Below, piece after piece: positions 1 to 10,884 of a DNA stretch of 64,000 nt; position 1 is the first letter of the stretch, and each line of letters begins with the position of its first letter. The notes under the pieces were generated by a model. That model was not told the DNA's origin. It saw only the letters and a program-made list of their open reading frames with translations, and searched no databases. Origin of the DNA: Endomychus coccineus (lineage: Eukaryota; Arthropoda; Insecta; Coleoptera; Endomychidae); contig OY294067.1 in NCBI GenBank assembly GCA_958510875.1, forward strand, positions 280,321,242 to 280,385,241. The letters run 5' to 3'. A program made the position numbers and the translations under genes.

Positions 1-551
1 TTCCCTCCCTTCTAGATTACCTAGATATTTGTCTGTACTGTGTTTTAAAACTGATAAACTTTCTTGAAAAATGATGTGACCTGTATTCAAAATATGTTCG
101 GCTACTTCTGATTCTTCACCATTATTTTTCTTTATATGAGAGCAAAATGTTCCTTATAACGAGTTAAAATGTTCCTTCTAGTTTGACCCACATAGCATTT
201 TGAACACGACTCGCAATTGATTTTGTAAATCCCGGATTTGTCGAAATCGGAAACTTCATCAAAGGTGTTGCCTAAACGGTGTTTTAGCTTGTTCTTACAA
301 TTATAAACTGGTTGTATTGCAAATTTAGAAAACAAACTATGGAATTTATTAATTACTGAAGAATGATAAGTGAAACTTTTGAATTTTATTGAAGTATTTG
401 AAGGTAATGGCAATAATTTGGTTAGTTGGCCGCGTTCCAATTTCCTTTCTTGTTTAGAAATTACATTATTGATCAAAGATTTGTGGTAACCATTGCTCAA
501 CGCAATTTGCTGAAGTTTCTCAACTTCGTTGTTATAATTTTGCTGGCTCAA
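1..551 (-). pseudogene. Penelope-like element endonuclease (GIY-YIG) fragment, frameshifted, runs off the left edge
   Basis: The frame 551-132 gives 139 residues. It ends in a GIY-YIG nuclease signature: GIYKINC, then CYVGQTRR, then a histidine in RYKEHFAL. In Penelope-like retroelements this nuclease follows the reverse transcriptase and nicks the target DNA. The upstream half (KLLPLPSN through the LKHRLGNTF region) fits the linker between the two domains. After a stop at 132 the protein continues in another frame to position 1 (AEH, then a TGH motif, then KYLGNLEGR), so I read one frameshift with the C-terminus cut by the window edge. The reverse transcriptase is absent: beyond 551 no matching frame is seen. 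This is a degraded, 5'-truncated copy, distinct in sequence from the pair at 51-53 kb. Confidence 0.85.
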
Positions 552-1080
552 ATTGGCCTAGCTTCTCTAGCAATTCCATGTGCCTTCCCATAGTGAAAGT
601 GGATATCTGTTAGTCAGCTTCACTATAGTTATTCATTTTAATTACAATACAACTTACATAAATTGTATAGATTTAGCAATATTTAAAAAATGTGTACCTT
701 GTTTTATAACTGGAATAAAAATCTGAAAATCGATGAGTATATGTAGTGTTATGATTTCATTTCCTAAACAACAAAAATGATAAAAATTAGAACTTACCGA
801 ACATTGAAAATCAGAAAAGATTAATAATAAAATAATATGTGGAATTAAAAACGATATTAAAAGTTAAATAATAGTTAGTATAATATAATAAACAATGTAA
901 AACATAATAAACAACAATGTAATTAGAATTAGAAGTGTAAAACAAGAACTTCAGTGAAAGTGAATAAACATACAGTGTTACCAAGGCAGAAATCATAATT
1001 AAAATGATTACAAAAACTATCATGAGATAGCACAAACTAATGAAAAATGTTATAGATATAAGTTAGGATTAGTAAATTTA
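552..1080. other. AT-rich stretch, nothing recognised
   Basis: Very AT-rich sequence. The reverse-strand open frame 1035-811 is a low-complexity string of Tyr, Leu, Ile and Asn codons that follows from base composition and shows no domain. Confidence 0.5.
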
Positions 1081-2366
1081 AGTTATATAATGTTAAAGAA
1101 ATGTTATTGATATATTTATTATATTATGTATTAGTTTTTAAGAATGGTAACTGTCAAAATAACCATAAATATTGGAATAATCATATTAATAATAACCTTA
1201 TCATAGGTATCTTATACCAAAGTGTGTGGAAAAATGTAGGCAATATGAATTTAAAAAGAAGGAATCATCATCATTTAAAATAAGTTGAAAATCTTCAATA
1301 ATTCAAAATTTATGGATAACTAAATTCTGATTGGTCGAGACGGATTATAAACGTCAGACGGGTAACAATGTAAAACTTATGTCAGTTAGAAACAATCACC
1401 AAAGCATTCTTGATAGGTAAAGTAAGCACCTCATTGATTATTTTTGAAAATACTTGGCGTCCTTTTTGAAGGCCTATAAATAGAATCTGAAAGACAAGCC
1501 AAGTCAGTTAGCAATCAACATCTGAAGAGTCAAGGTACTCTTGCAACTCATAAAATTTTCCATAACCTTAGTTTATTGGATAAACATCGGTGAACCCAAG
1601 TGTTCTAATCTTCGAGAAGTTCAAAGTAACCGAAGTTAGTAAATAATTTCAACAAGTCCAGTAGTGTTCCAAGTCTCCGAACAAAGTTTAAAGGTTACAA
1701 TAACCTACAATTCATAAGTAACATCGAACGATAGCCAGCCTTCGATAAAGTTCCAATCCATCATTGAAGAGTTTTATATCTTATAAAAAAGGATAAAAGT
1801 AAGTCAACAATTATCAACAGTTCCTGATTCCTAAAGAAGTAACCAAATAGTTCACCTATGTTTATTGTGTAATTGCAGAGAAATTGTGTACGGTTAAAGT
1901 GAATTATCAATTTAATAAGAAGATCAAGCCAATTGAACATTGCCCACATTTTAAAACATATTATTGGATATAAACTAAATGTAAGTTTATTTATTATTTC
2001 TCCATTGTAATATTATTTGCAAATCTGAAAGAAAGATTATCGAGTATAACTTTGTAAACGAATATTAATGATAAATTAATTTTGAGGTTAGATCATTTAT
2101 CTATTAGAACATAAAATTGTGAAAATTGATACCCGAGATAAGAATAGAGTCATAGGAATTCAAATATAAAAGTTTTAACATTCAAAGAACATTGTGTTTA
2201 ATTCCATATATATAAAATAAAAAGGTAAAAGTTCATTATTCAATTCAAAACAAACATAAGATTCAAAATAAATAAAATACAATAAGAAAGCTAGCCGGTA
2301 GAATCAAATTAATTAATAATAATTCATAATTTAAAAAAATAAGCTCAAAAGAATTTAGTTAATAAT
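1081..2366 (+). repeat. Probable 5' LTR of a Ty3/gypsy-like retrotransposon (left boundary uncertain)
   Basis: The right boundary is set by a tRNA-type primer-binding site that starts at 2367, directly after TTAGTTAATAAT. Inside lies a core promoter (TATAAA at 1475, initiator TCAGTT at 1504), as expected for the U3/R junction. AGTTATATAATG at 1081 is my candidate left end, because gypsy/errantivirus LTRs usually begin AGT and end in AAT or ATT rather than TG...CA; this boundary is inference. No gag, pol or env frame follows, so this is a remnant: an LTR plus a short leader with the internal region lost or unrecognisable. A second LTR copy was not found in the window. Confidence 0.5.
1475..1510 (+). 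promoter_or_regulatory. LTR core promoter: TATA box and initiator
   Basis: GGCCTATAAATAG places TATAAA at 1475-1480. TCAGTT at 1504-1509 matches the arthropod initiator, with its A at 1506, 31 bases downstream of the first T of the TATA box. Spacing and both motifs fit an RNA polymerase II start in an insect LTR. Confidence 0.6.
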
Positions 2367-2389
2367 TGGCGCCCAACGTGGGGCTCGAA
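2367..2389 (+). promoter_or_regulatory. Primer-binding site complementary to the 3' end of tRNA-Lys(CUU)
   Basis: TGGCGCCCAACGTGGGGC followed by TCGAA is the reverse complement of the 3' end of animal tRNA-Lys(CTT): the T-loop TTCGAGC, the T-stem, the acceptor strand and CCA. The match covers 23 nt, more than the usual 18. A 21-bp sequence starting CTCAAAAG flanks it on both sides (2344-2364 and 2394-2414), a 50-bp-period partial tandem duplication. Confidence 0.8.
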
Positions 2390-2414
2390 TAAACTCAAAA
2401 GAATTTAGTTAATA

Positions 2415-3257
2415 GTAGCTTATAAATATTTATTGATTAGCGGCATTACACAACAGTTTTTGTGGTAAATTGTAAGATTGTAAAAGTAATTTTTAACCGT
2501 TACCAGATTAAAGCAGAACATTAAACTTGTTTTTGATGTGGGCGATCATGCCGATCTATGTAGTTAGTAGTTCACATATCATGAGAGACGGAAAAAGAAA
2601 ATTATGGAAATAAAGGTAAAAATCCAGCCTCTTACGGGAGATGTTTGCGAACAGTATATTATAATTATTGTTATGCCGTCTATGCATATCAGAGCACGCC
2701 ATTTATCTCAATTATCGTTGAGAATATGAATTCGATCGAATTAAAGTAAAACAACTGACTTTAATGATGATTAATTGTTTATAAATTAGCTGAATGTTTC
2801 AGGCAGGTTATGTAGCAATTTCTCATCATTTTAAACATCGTTATCAAATAAATATTCTTCCTAATTATCCCGGGAACAATGTAAATCTATTTTGTTCGCA
2901 ACAGTGTCTTGATTGAAAATTATACTTGCATATTTTTGAATGATGTCGAGTTGTTTACTAGACTCGTCGTAAGAGCTACATGTTTCTGCGCAAATTGAAG
3001 TACCAACACGGGAATCGATAACATAACAATACATTTTCTAGCTATTATGAAATAATTAGTTATAATTACACGTATTTCGTTGGGTTGAAGATGTATTAGC
3101 ACAAACACCATGAATCCATTGCCATTAACGTACCTGTAACAAATAAGAGAGATTAGAGATTATCATCAAACACATTGGTGATAAATGGAAAATATATGGT
3201 ATAATCAAAGAATGTAAAAAATATAGGGAATAACCATAGAATGTATGTTATTCCTTA
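2415..3257. other. AT-rich stretch after the LTR, nothing recognised
   Basis: If the LTR call is right this is where gag would begin, but no open frame or capsid-like motif is visible. The frame 3111-2920 (-) has no domain features. Confidence 0.45.
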
Positions 3258-3297
3258 CGGCGACCTGACGGTCTACCACCCGCCATGCATCTCAGTA
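3258..3297 (+). repeat. 40-nt sequence shared with 25507-25546
   Basis: CGGCGACCTGACGGTCTACC followed by ACCCGCCATGCATCTCAGT recurs at 25507 with only two differences in 40 bases (TG versus CA after CGGCGACC). The flanks of the two sites are unrelated except for a few bases, and both stand out as GC-rich in AT-rich surroundings. Confidence 0.7.
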
Positions 3298-3305
3298 TTT
3301 TGACA

Positions 3306-4013
3306 GTTACCCATTCAACCAATTTTGTTCTAACTTCTAAACAAAGTTTACTAAAATAAGTTTAAATCTAACAATAATAACGCGTTTCATGAAATTTTTT
3401 CAGAGGCGTAGATAATGAGGAGCATTTTCCCTTTTCCCCTTCAATTTTTCACTTCCCTAGTTATTTTTCAAAAATGAAGGAATTTTCAGGAACGAGTTGA
3501 TTCTATGAAATTTTGATTAGAGGCTTCGATTTCCAGATAGTTTGGCTTCTCATTTCGAACACGCTAATATGTCTTTCTTTTGTTGGATATCTCACCCATT
3601 TCTCTCGAAATTTACTAAAACGCGTTTGATCAACTGTTCATAGGCGTAGATAATGAAAGGTGGCTATCCTTTTATCCCCTGTTATTTTATAAAGTTTGAG
3701 GGCAACTTTTGTAGCGTTCATTACGTTTGTTATAACTCTGCGTTTTCGACATGTTTTCGAAATTTCAATCAAAAATAACTCGAAATCGAAGTCTCTAATC
3801 GAAATTTTATAAGAGCATGTTTTTTTACTAAGCCACACGTAGCTTTCAGAACTACATTATTCTTGAAAAATAGCTAGGGGAGTAAAAAATAGAGGAGAAA
3901 ATGGGGTACGCCCCCAATTATCTACGCCTTTGAAAAAATTTGATGATACACGTTATTATTGTTAGATATAGACTTTTTTGATAAACTTTTTTTGGTTGAA
4001 CGGTTTAAAAGTT
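3306..4013. mobile_element. Foldback (long inverted-repeat) element, about 0.7 kb
   Basis: The left arm (GTTACCCATTCAACC, then CTAACAATAATAACG, then GGCGTAGATAATG) reappears inverted on the right (CATTATCTACGCC at about 3640; then ATTATCTACGCC, CGTTATTATTGTTAG and GGTTGAACGG up to 4013). The arms are near 3306-3590 and 3745-4013, with an irregular centre that is itself partly palindromic. No coding capacity; a non-autonomous foldback or MITE-like element. Confidence 0.65.
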
Positions 4014-5046
4014 ACGCGAAGAGCTATATCTGTTATTAAGGACATTCGAAAGTTATTAACTGTACTGCACAAATGTACACAGAACTACTCTCTATGACTA
4101 CAGTGGTTTGGCTGTAGGTTCACATGTTTCGGAACACAAAAATGTTGTTCTCTGTTTCGTCTTGAGAATGTGGAGGTACGAGCTATAGAAGAAATCTTTT
4201 CTTCTTCTGAGTAAACACGCCATCTAGGGCAAAAATTTTTGCAAGAAATACACAATTCTTTATTTATTGAATCGACATGCCCATTTCATTCAATTTATAG
4301 AAAAATACTGAAGAATAGTGATACTGCCGAGACTAGAAATTCTCGTCTTTTGTCTCTCCAAATATAGGTATATGAATACTTTTTAATTTCAGCATATTTT
4401 CAATACATTGCAATTATTCTAAAGTAATTTGATTATTTCCTGAATACCTACTACAAGCAAGTAGGTTTACTAGCATTTAATATTTTAAATATGTATGCAC
4501 TTTTATGAGAGTTCTTTCCCCTTCGTTTTAAACTGATGAATACATTGTGCGCAATTCGATTTGCCATTAAATGTTCATCATCTTTCATGTTCACCATGAA
4601 AAATTGAAACATCACAATTGAAATTGCTTATGAAACATAAATGAACAACCAATAAGCATCGCCATATTCAGAAAATAACGATCAAAGAATTAGTGTCCAT
4701 TCAAGGACTCTTGTTTTCCAATCAACTAAATTATACAGAAGTCGATGAATAGATTAAAAGTAATTCCACTGATGCTTCATCCTTGATGCGGGCGCTACAA
4801 ATCCTCCTATACAGAAGCCATATAATTAAATAGTGTTTCGAAATCACGCGGCGACCGAAATGAAGGACATGAAGAACAACGGCTACAATAATGTTTAAAA
4901 CTTTTAATAGGAAAACTTTCAAATAAACTCATAAAATTAATGTTAAGAACTTCACAAAATCACCTGCAAATCTATCATTAAAAACTTGAAATTACATGAT
5001 GACATTTTAAATTTTCAGAAAGTCAGATTAAACTGGTTAAATCCTG
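4014..5046. other. Non-coding stretch, nothing recognised
   Basis: AT-rich, with short frames only (for example 4922-4731 on the minus strand) and no motif that I could support. Confidence 0.5.
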
Positions 5047-5519
5047 TACAGGGTGTCCCATTTTAGGTACTTTTGCAGGTTATCTCCTTTATTTTTAAAG
5101 ATAGAGAGTTGCAGTTTTCGCGACACTGTGCTACTTTTTCGTAAAACTCAAGATGCCGTCAACAGAATTTTCATAGCCCTTTTAGTTTTTAAGATACAGG
5201 GCATTTCTGAAAATGTTGCATTTTGTGACCCCCCTAGTATCTCCGTTATCCTTCAACTTATCGAAAAGGTAAAATAACATTCTAATAGTTTTTTTCCCGT
5301 AGAATGCAGTGGTGTAGATAACTTTTGTTACATATTTACTGTTTTTGAGTTATAAAGCAAACTTATGTTTTTTTAAATGGAACATCCTGTATATTTATAG
5401 ACTATAAAATTTGTCTTTTTTTTACCTTTTCAAAAATATATGATAGTATAAACTTTTTTTCAGAAACACGCAAATAATTGACAATTTTCAGGAATTAAAT
5501 ACATATTTTAATAGTAGGC
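5047..5519 (+). repeat. Left 473-bp terminal inverted repeat
   Basis: Pairs with 6955-7427 inverted, at high identity with scattered substitutions. Its outer 345 bp (5047-5391) is bounded by TACAGGGTGTCCCATTT on the left and, inverted, TACAGGATGTTCCATTT on the right, so it looks like a MITE. The inner 128 bp starts TATTTATAGACTATAAAA. Confidence 0.9.
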
Positions 5520-5639
5520 CATTGATATTGTTTATGACAAGAAACAGAAATAAACGTCAAATCTCTATCGCATTTAAGCTGTTTATTTTCGTTCTTTTGG
5601 TATCATTATTCAATAGATATTTATCAATTTTTTTGAATA

Positions 5640-6765
5640 ATGGCAGTTTACGAAAATTATGAGAAATATGGTATGATGGTATGTTTTATACAGAGTAATG
5701 AAAATTCTGAAGAAGCTTCGGAATTATATTTCCAAAGGTGAGTAAGCTATTATGGCTATGAAAATCTCTATTATCATTTCAATTTTTGCTTGTTAGATAT
5801 CCAGAAAGAAGCCAACCGTTTTTTGGGATATTTGCCCGTTCAAAAGCAAATTTAGTTGAGCACGGATCATTTGTTCACCCGCGCCCTAAAACATACAACA
5901 AAGAGAACAGGGAAAGAAAAGAGATAGATACTTTAGGATATATAGAAGCAACACCTTCGTCCTCATGTAGAAAAATTGAGAAGGAAATTGGTGTGCCAAA
6001 AACTAACGCTCAGAGGATCTTGAAGAAATATAAGTATCATCCATACAAATTTAATATACTACAACATTTGCATCCTGGCGATGCTGAGCGCCGGGCACTG
6101 TTTTGCCAGTGGTATTTGCAACAAATCGATGCTAACGATTTATTTGGCAGACTTGTTATCTGGTTAGACGAATGCTTTATTTCAAGTGCTGGCATTTTCA
6201 ATCGTCACAATACCAGGAACTGGCATAGTGAAAATCAGCATTTAATGTTTGAAAGGGCACAACAAGGACGCTTTGGAGTTGGGGTTTCATGTTTTATTTT
6301 GGGTAGACATATAGTTTATAGGATTTTTGAAGGAGGTCTTACAGCACGTAGATACCTAGAAATTTTTGAGGAAGTTATTCCAGAACTGCTCGAAAACATT
6401 CCATTAGCCCAGTATAATGCTGTTTACCTACAGCAAGATGGTGCCCCAAGTCATAACTTTAGGCTCTTAAGGGCCTTTCTTAATAATAACTTTGCTCAAA
6501 GATGGGTAGGTACCAACGGACCTGTTAGATGGCCTCCACGATCACCAGATCTCTCAATTTTAGATTTTTTTTATGGGGCTATATAAAAAATGAAGTATAT
6601 AAAACTCGATATGACGGCATTGCAGAATTTCGAGAGGCAATTCATTTAGCTTTTCGAAATCTGCGAATGAGAACAATGGTTCTTTTGAACGCTATTCAAA
6701 CAATCTCAAAGATGTGACAATTTTGCATTAGAGAAAATGGTAGTCAATTTGAACATCACATTTAA
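5640..6765 (+). pseudogene. DD41D-type DDE transposase, one intron, one frameshift, one premature stop
   Basis: The ATG at 5640 opens a first exon of 32 codons plus two bases (ending ASELYFQ). GTGAGT at 5738 and TTGTTAG ending at 5796 bound a 59-bp intron; splicing restores FQRYPERSQP, the conserved start of this transposase group. Exon 2 has a helix-turn-helix region, then HPGDAERR, then the three catalytic aspartates: WLDECF, LQQDGAPSH and ILDFF. There are 41 residues between the second and third Asp, the DD41D spacing known in insects. RWPPRSPDL precedes the last Asp. A lost T in the run near 6565 shifts the frame (stop at 6584); the other frame continues FFLWGYIKNEVY to a TGA at 6715, beyond which the C-terminal QFEHH motif reads on to 6765. 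The protein would move the surrounding element; this copy cannot without repair. Confidence 0.88.
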
Positions 6766-6954
6766 TTTTTTTTTAATAATGTTATTTTTTTGTGTTTTTG
6801 TTTTATTATCACTTTACGCCACAAAACTGTTGTTACAAACTTACTGTTAGAAACAAGATCTATGGGATTTTTTTTTAATAGATACCTATATACAAGGTAT
6901 CCAATTATTTGTTAGTAATATGTAACTTGCACTTGTTTATTATTGTTATCCATA

Positions 6955-7427
6955 GCCTACTATTAAAATATGTATTTAATTTCTGAAAATTGTCAATTAT
7001 TTGCGTGTTTCTGAAAAAAAGTTTATACTATCATATATTTTTGAAAATGTAAAAAAAAGACAAATTTTATAGTCTATAAATATACAGGGTGTTCCATTTA
7101 AAAAAACATAAGTTTACTTTATAACTAAAAAACAGTAAATATGTAACAAAAGTTATCTACACCACTGCATTCTACGGAAAAAAATCTATTAGTATGTTAT
7201 TTTACCTTTTCGATAAGTTGAAGGATAACGGGGATACGAGGGGGGTCACAAAATGCAAAATTTTCAGAAATGCCCTGTATCTTAAAAACTAAAAGGGCTA
7301 TGAAAATTCTGTTGGCGGCATCCTGAGTTTCACGAAAAAGTAGCACAGTGTCGCGAAAACCGCAACTCTCTATCTTTAAAAATAAAGGAGATACCCCGCA
7401 AAAGTACCCAAAATGCAACACCCTGTA
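6955..7427 (-). repeat. Right 473-bp terminal inverted repeat
   Basis: Inverse of 5047-5519. An inward module end, TACAGGGTGTTCCATTT, begins at 7083 and the outer end is at 7427, so its outer 345 bp mirrors the left module exactly in length. Confidence 0.9.
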
Positions 7428-8689
7428 CAAGTTGTATGGTAGGGAGTTCATTTCATGTCGTTCCCTTGTTCCCTATGAAGGAAACGAAATATTTGAGAGA
7501 AGGGCTCGATTTCAAAGATGTTGACGATGAACGAGTTCAAAAGGATCAATGGACTATAATGAAATAATTCCATTGGGAATGAAACGTATGTGACAATGCA
7601 ACATGGTAATAGTTAAAACTATCTGTGAAATTTTCCTTAAAACCCAGCCTCTTCCAATTCCTCCTGCAAGACAGCACAGAAGCGGAGATAGGCCTTTTGT
7701 AGCGTTGGTTTGTACAACGCATCTAGTTGCTTTTATATTGGTCTTTGAAAATGGGAAAAGTTCTACGCATTTTATGATATTGCGCATTTTTGATCGTCTT
7801 GGCGCCCCCATCGCCCGAAGACCTGTTCGGTGAAACAGTTCGAACACCACTCTTGGTTTTACGATACTATAATAGCGACATAAGCTATAATTCGATATTA
7901 TATTTGAATAGTGAATGAAAATTATATTAAGCTTAGTAGTTCAATGATTAAATTGAATGTTTAAAAGTATATATTACGAAAAACAACAGATTAGCGCAAG
8001 GTAACAGTGTTTCAAATATTATAATATTACTAGCAATATTATAAAGGATGTCAGTTACATGAAACTTGTTATTAAATTTAAATTTAAATTCATATTAGCT
8101 CAGCGATAGACATACGACAAAAGGAAAGCGTATCATAACTAACAATTACATATTTTATGAGAAACTCTAAAGATTTACATATTTTCGTGCGGATCTACGC
8201 CAGAACATATATAATAGAGTAAAACGACAATATACCATCTTGTTGACCCAAAACGGAAAACGAACCCGTAACTCGGAAAATTCTGTAGATGATATGTGGA
8301 ACGTACACTTCAACAATTCGAAATTATCATACGAATAGACTGCGGCTTTCTCATAGTTCGCGTACACTGGAGCGAATACTTACTTTACTTATGTAAGAAT
8401 TCAAATCTTCGTTACATTCGTATGCTGATTAATTGCGAACTTACCAAAGTCTTCACTATATCGAGAATAATGAATTCAAACATGGTAATCCCCATGTCGA
8501 ACGTCAAGCAGCTTATACTTAAACGTTGTTTACGACAATACCCTCTGAATGCAGTCGGGGGCGATGTTTGACGACTTCCATCATTAAATAATTAGTAGCT
8601 ACTGTAAAAGGCATTTATACTGGGTGTCATATTTCTATGCAGCGTCGCGTATAGATTTAGAAATACCACCATTACATATTTCGCATGCA
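7428..8689. other. Non-coding stretch, nothing recognised
   Basis: Overlapping frames at 7603-7833 (+) and 7850-7554 (-) mirror each other and neither has a recognisable domain. The rest is AT-rich. Confidence 0.45.
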
Positions 8690-8990
8690 ATAACTCTATC
8701 GTTTCATATCGTATATAAAGACCTCCCGCAAGGAGGAGTATTATCACCTCTTCTGTGGGTTATCCTGGTGGATGAACTATTGATAAGGCTAGCATCCAAA
8801 GGCATTTACTACTTAGGGTATGCTTAAAAAACCTTGCGAGTATGGCAATAGGCAAATTCTCAAGACCAGTATCGGAGCTCACAAAAAGGCTCCAAACATA
8901 ATAAACAAGTGGTGCCAAGAGAAAGAACTTACCGTAAACCTTCTTAAAACCACTATAGTTGTCTTTACTAGAAAAAAGGTACTGAGAAGA
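8690..8990 (+). pseudogene. Non-LTR retrotransposon reverse transcriptase fragment (R1/jockey type)
   Basis: The frame contains DLPQGGVLSPLLWVILVDEL, the reverse-transcriptase block with the Pro-Gln-Gly motif, followed by GYA and then a stop where the catalytic Asp-Asp is expected. After that stop another frame gives WCQEKELTVNLLKTTIVVF, matching the conserved block downstream of the active site. About 100 residues of a ~1000-residue polyprotein remain; stops and frameshifts make it a pseudogene. No 5' or 3' end of the element can be placed. Confidence 0.75.
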
Positions 8991-9093
8991 CAGATATTCA
9001 GACACTAGGTCAGATTAATACTAACTTAATTAATCAATGTTAAAAGTATATTTTAGGTAGAATGTCAATAGTATATTTCCAATAACTGACAAA

Positions 9094-9410
9094 CCTTTTT
9101 CTATTAGCTCGTAAATCTAACATCTGGTTTGAAAGTGGATACTTGAACCTAATGTTCTCGTTTCTAGTTGGTCACAGACTTGGTTTACATGAACTCGCAT
9201 TTATTAAGAGCACTGCTTAACAGTGGATTCTTGATATATTATACTTATAACATTGATGTGTTATGATTTCGATTATTCGTGTTTCTGTTCGTTTCGGCGA
9301 CGTGGGCATTTTACTTGAGATTGGTGTGTGGTGTTAATGTGACCTATTTCCCGAGAATTTATATATAATTCATACCTGGGTCAAGAATCTTTATTATAAT
9401 TTTTAAATAG
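9094..9410 (+). repeat. Segment duplicated at 10885-11005, here carrying an inserted repeat
   Basis: CCTTTTTCTATTA..CT, then ACATCTGGTT, then GAAAGTGGATACTTGA recur at about 10888-10945. After the insert at 9236-9372, CATACCTGGGTCAAGAAT aligns with CATTACCTGAGCCAAGAAT at 10978. The second copy lacks the insert. Confidence 0.6.
9236..9372 (-). repeat. Short dispersed repeat, internally deleted copy
   Basis: Read on the minus strand it begins ATATATAAATTCTCGGGAAA, passes AATGCCCACGTCGCCG and AACGAACAGAAACACG, and ends near ATAACACATCAATG. The same ends are found at 63054-63833, where they are about 780 bp apart; this copy retains only the two ends. Confidence 0.6.
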
Positions 9411-10323
9411 TTATTTATTTAAGACTTTTGATGATTTGAATACATGCATAAATTTCCACAGTTTGTTATTTACATTATTTATGTTAACCTCAGTACCTCA
9501 TCTTCGTATTTTATTCACCAGTATGCAACTAAATTAATATAGAACATACATTGAACGTTCTAGACATATTCTATATTGAAGATAAACTGTGAAGCTGGAT
9601 AAACCCTTCCCAACCCATTTATACGATAATGTCACACACACACAGTTCCAGTCAAAAGTGAAGAAATTTAGCAGATTTAGAATCGAAACTGGCACTGATA
9701 ATCTAAATCTTATTGATACATTTTCAATAGAATGATTAAGTTTCAAACTTATAGCATTTGGAAATGGATAAGGAAATATAACTATTAAGATAGCTAGTTT
9801 TGAATTTTCTCGAAGCGTATGGAACAGCAGGCGCACTTCAGCGGGTTAACTTTATAGGTCTTTTAAAGGCAGGGTTATGTTTAAAATGTAAAGATGTACA
9901 CGCAATAAGTTATTCCTAAAAGCCCATAATTCTACTGACGCCCAAGCCAACTAAGGGTAATACCCCTGTGTATTCAAGCATTTATCTGAGAGCGCAGCTA
10001 AACTGATATGTATTCGGCGCGTAAATTACCTTTACATTCAAAAAGTTCACATTTTCCCGGTATTATCTCGGCTTAACAAAAGTAGACCATTATTTTATAA
10101 GCGTACGCAAGTTATTGTCTTTTGCGTATATTTCTTATTCAGACCATTATTTCCATTTCGGAATGAGAAAGATTAAGTATCTGCTAACACAGAAAACACT
10201 TTTTCACTTTCATCCACTAATGGTTATTTCTATCGCCAAAGTTCAATGTATACTCTGGCTTTAAACATCATGTGGGTAAGTAAAGTAAAGTTTGAAAAAT
10301 AATTACAAAAGTTTGACTTTTAA
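9411..10323. other. Non-coding stretch, nothing recognised
   Basis: AT-rich. The frame 9836-9534 (-) shows no domain, and no repeat partner was found elsewhere in the window. Confidence 0.45.
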
Positions 10324-10450
10324 TAATTATATATAAATTCTCGGGAAAAAGGTACCATTAACACATATGCTTATTATTATTATCATCTCACGACCATCAT
10401 CACAAGACGTATCAATGTCTAAAACGGGATCTCTTAAAACTAATTAAAAG
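10324..10450 (+). repeat. Dispersed repeat, left-end fragment (partner of 63054-63190)
   Basis: ATATATAAATTCTCGGGAAA, AACACATATGCTTATTATT, TCTCACGACCATCAT and TATCAATGT occur in the same order at 63054-63165 with minor differences. Confidence 0.6.
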
Positions 10451-10566
10451 AATTATTAGAAACCTTACAGATCGCGCTGTTCAATTGTCCCATTCAGAGG
10501 ACCGTCCAAAAAAATTGAAAATTATTCGTAATACACACAAAACACACAGTATACAAATTAAACTAT

Positions 10567-10834
10567 TTAGATTGCGATGGGACTTATACAGAAATCTCTA
10601 AGCAATCTTTACAAAAAAGAATGTATGGTCATAAGTATAGTACTAGTAACAAAAACTTTCACCGCCCTTGCTAAACATTGTTTTGATAATATCCATCAAT
10701 TTTTAACTAAAGAAACCAATTATTATAAAAGATCTATTCTGGAGATGATTCACATAAAACGTGACTCCAAGTTTGTAAATCATAGAATATACGTTCAATC
10801 ATTAAGTCAAATTTATAATAATTTAATTAATTAA
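10567..10834 (+). pseudogene. Penelope-like element GIY-YIG endonuclease, C-terminal fragment
   Basis: Two overlapping frames together resemble the end of a Penelope-like protein. One gives LDCDGTYTEISKQSLQKRMY followed by GHKYS, matching the second half of the GIY-YIG core. The next gives FTALAKHCFDNIHQF, then ETNYYKRSILEMIHIKRDSK, ending in SLSQIYNNLIN and a stop at 10832-10834. This order (Ala-Leu-Ala-x-His, then Glu-x-x-Tyr-x-x-Arg, then the Ile-His-Ile tail) fits the family. One frameshift near 10660 and no reverse transcriptase upstream make it a 5'-truncated relic. It is a different family member from 50.9-53.4 kb. Confidence 0.7.
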
Positions 10835-10884
10835 AACCCTTGCAAATTCCTACGTGCGTCTTTATAATTTGTAATAAAGTTAGA

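Larger units (their letters stand above)
5047..7427 (+). mobile_element. Complete Tc1/mariner-superfamily (IS630-related) DNA transposon with 473-bp TIRs
   Basis: The element starts TACAGGGTGTCCCATTTTAG at 5047 and ends in the inverted form CACCCTGTA at 7427. TA is present at both ends, as expected of the TA target duplication of this superfamily. Total length is about 2.38 kb, with one transposase gene between very long inverted repeats (5047-5519 and 6955-7427). The transposase is broken, so this copy is probably not autonomous, but the symmetric ends suggest a fairly recent insertion. A degraded relative of the transposase lies at 42942-43765 on the minus strand. Confidence 0.9.

Noticed and set aside
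811..1035. 74-residue minus-strand frame rich in Tyr, Leu and Ile, looking like membrane segments
   Set aside because: Pure effect of A/T composition; no domain, no codon signal, no neighbours.
5053..5277. 74-residue frame, and a near-identical one at 7451-7197 (-)
   Set aside because: Both lie in the outer module of the 473-bp TIRs and match only because the TIRs match.
7554..7850. Overlapping plus and minus frames around 7.6-7.8 kb
   Set aside because: They mirror each other and neither has a recognisable motif; no support for a gene.
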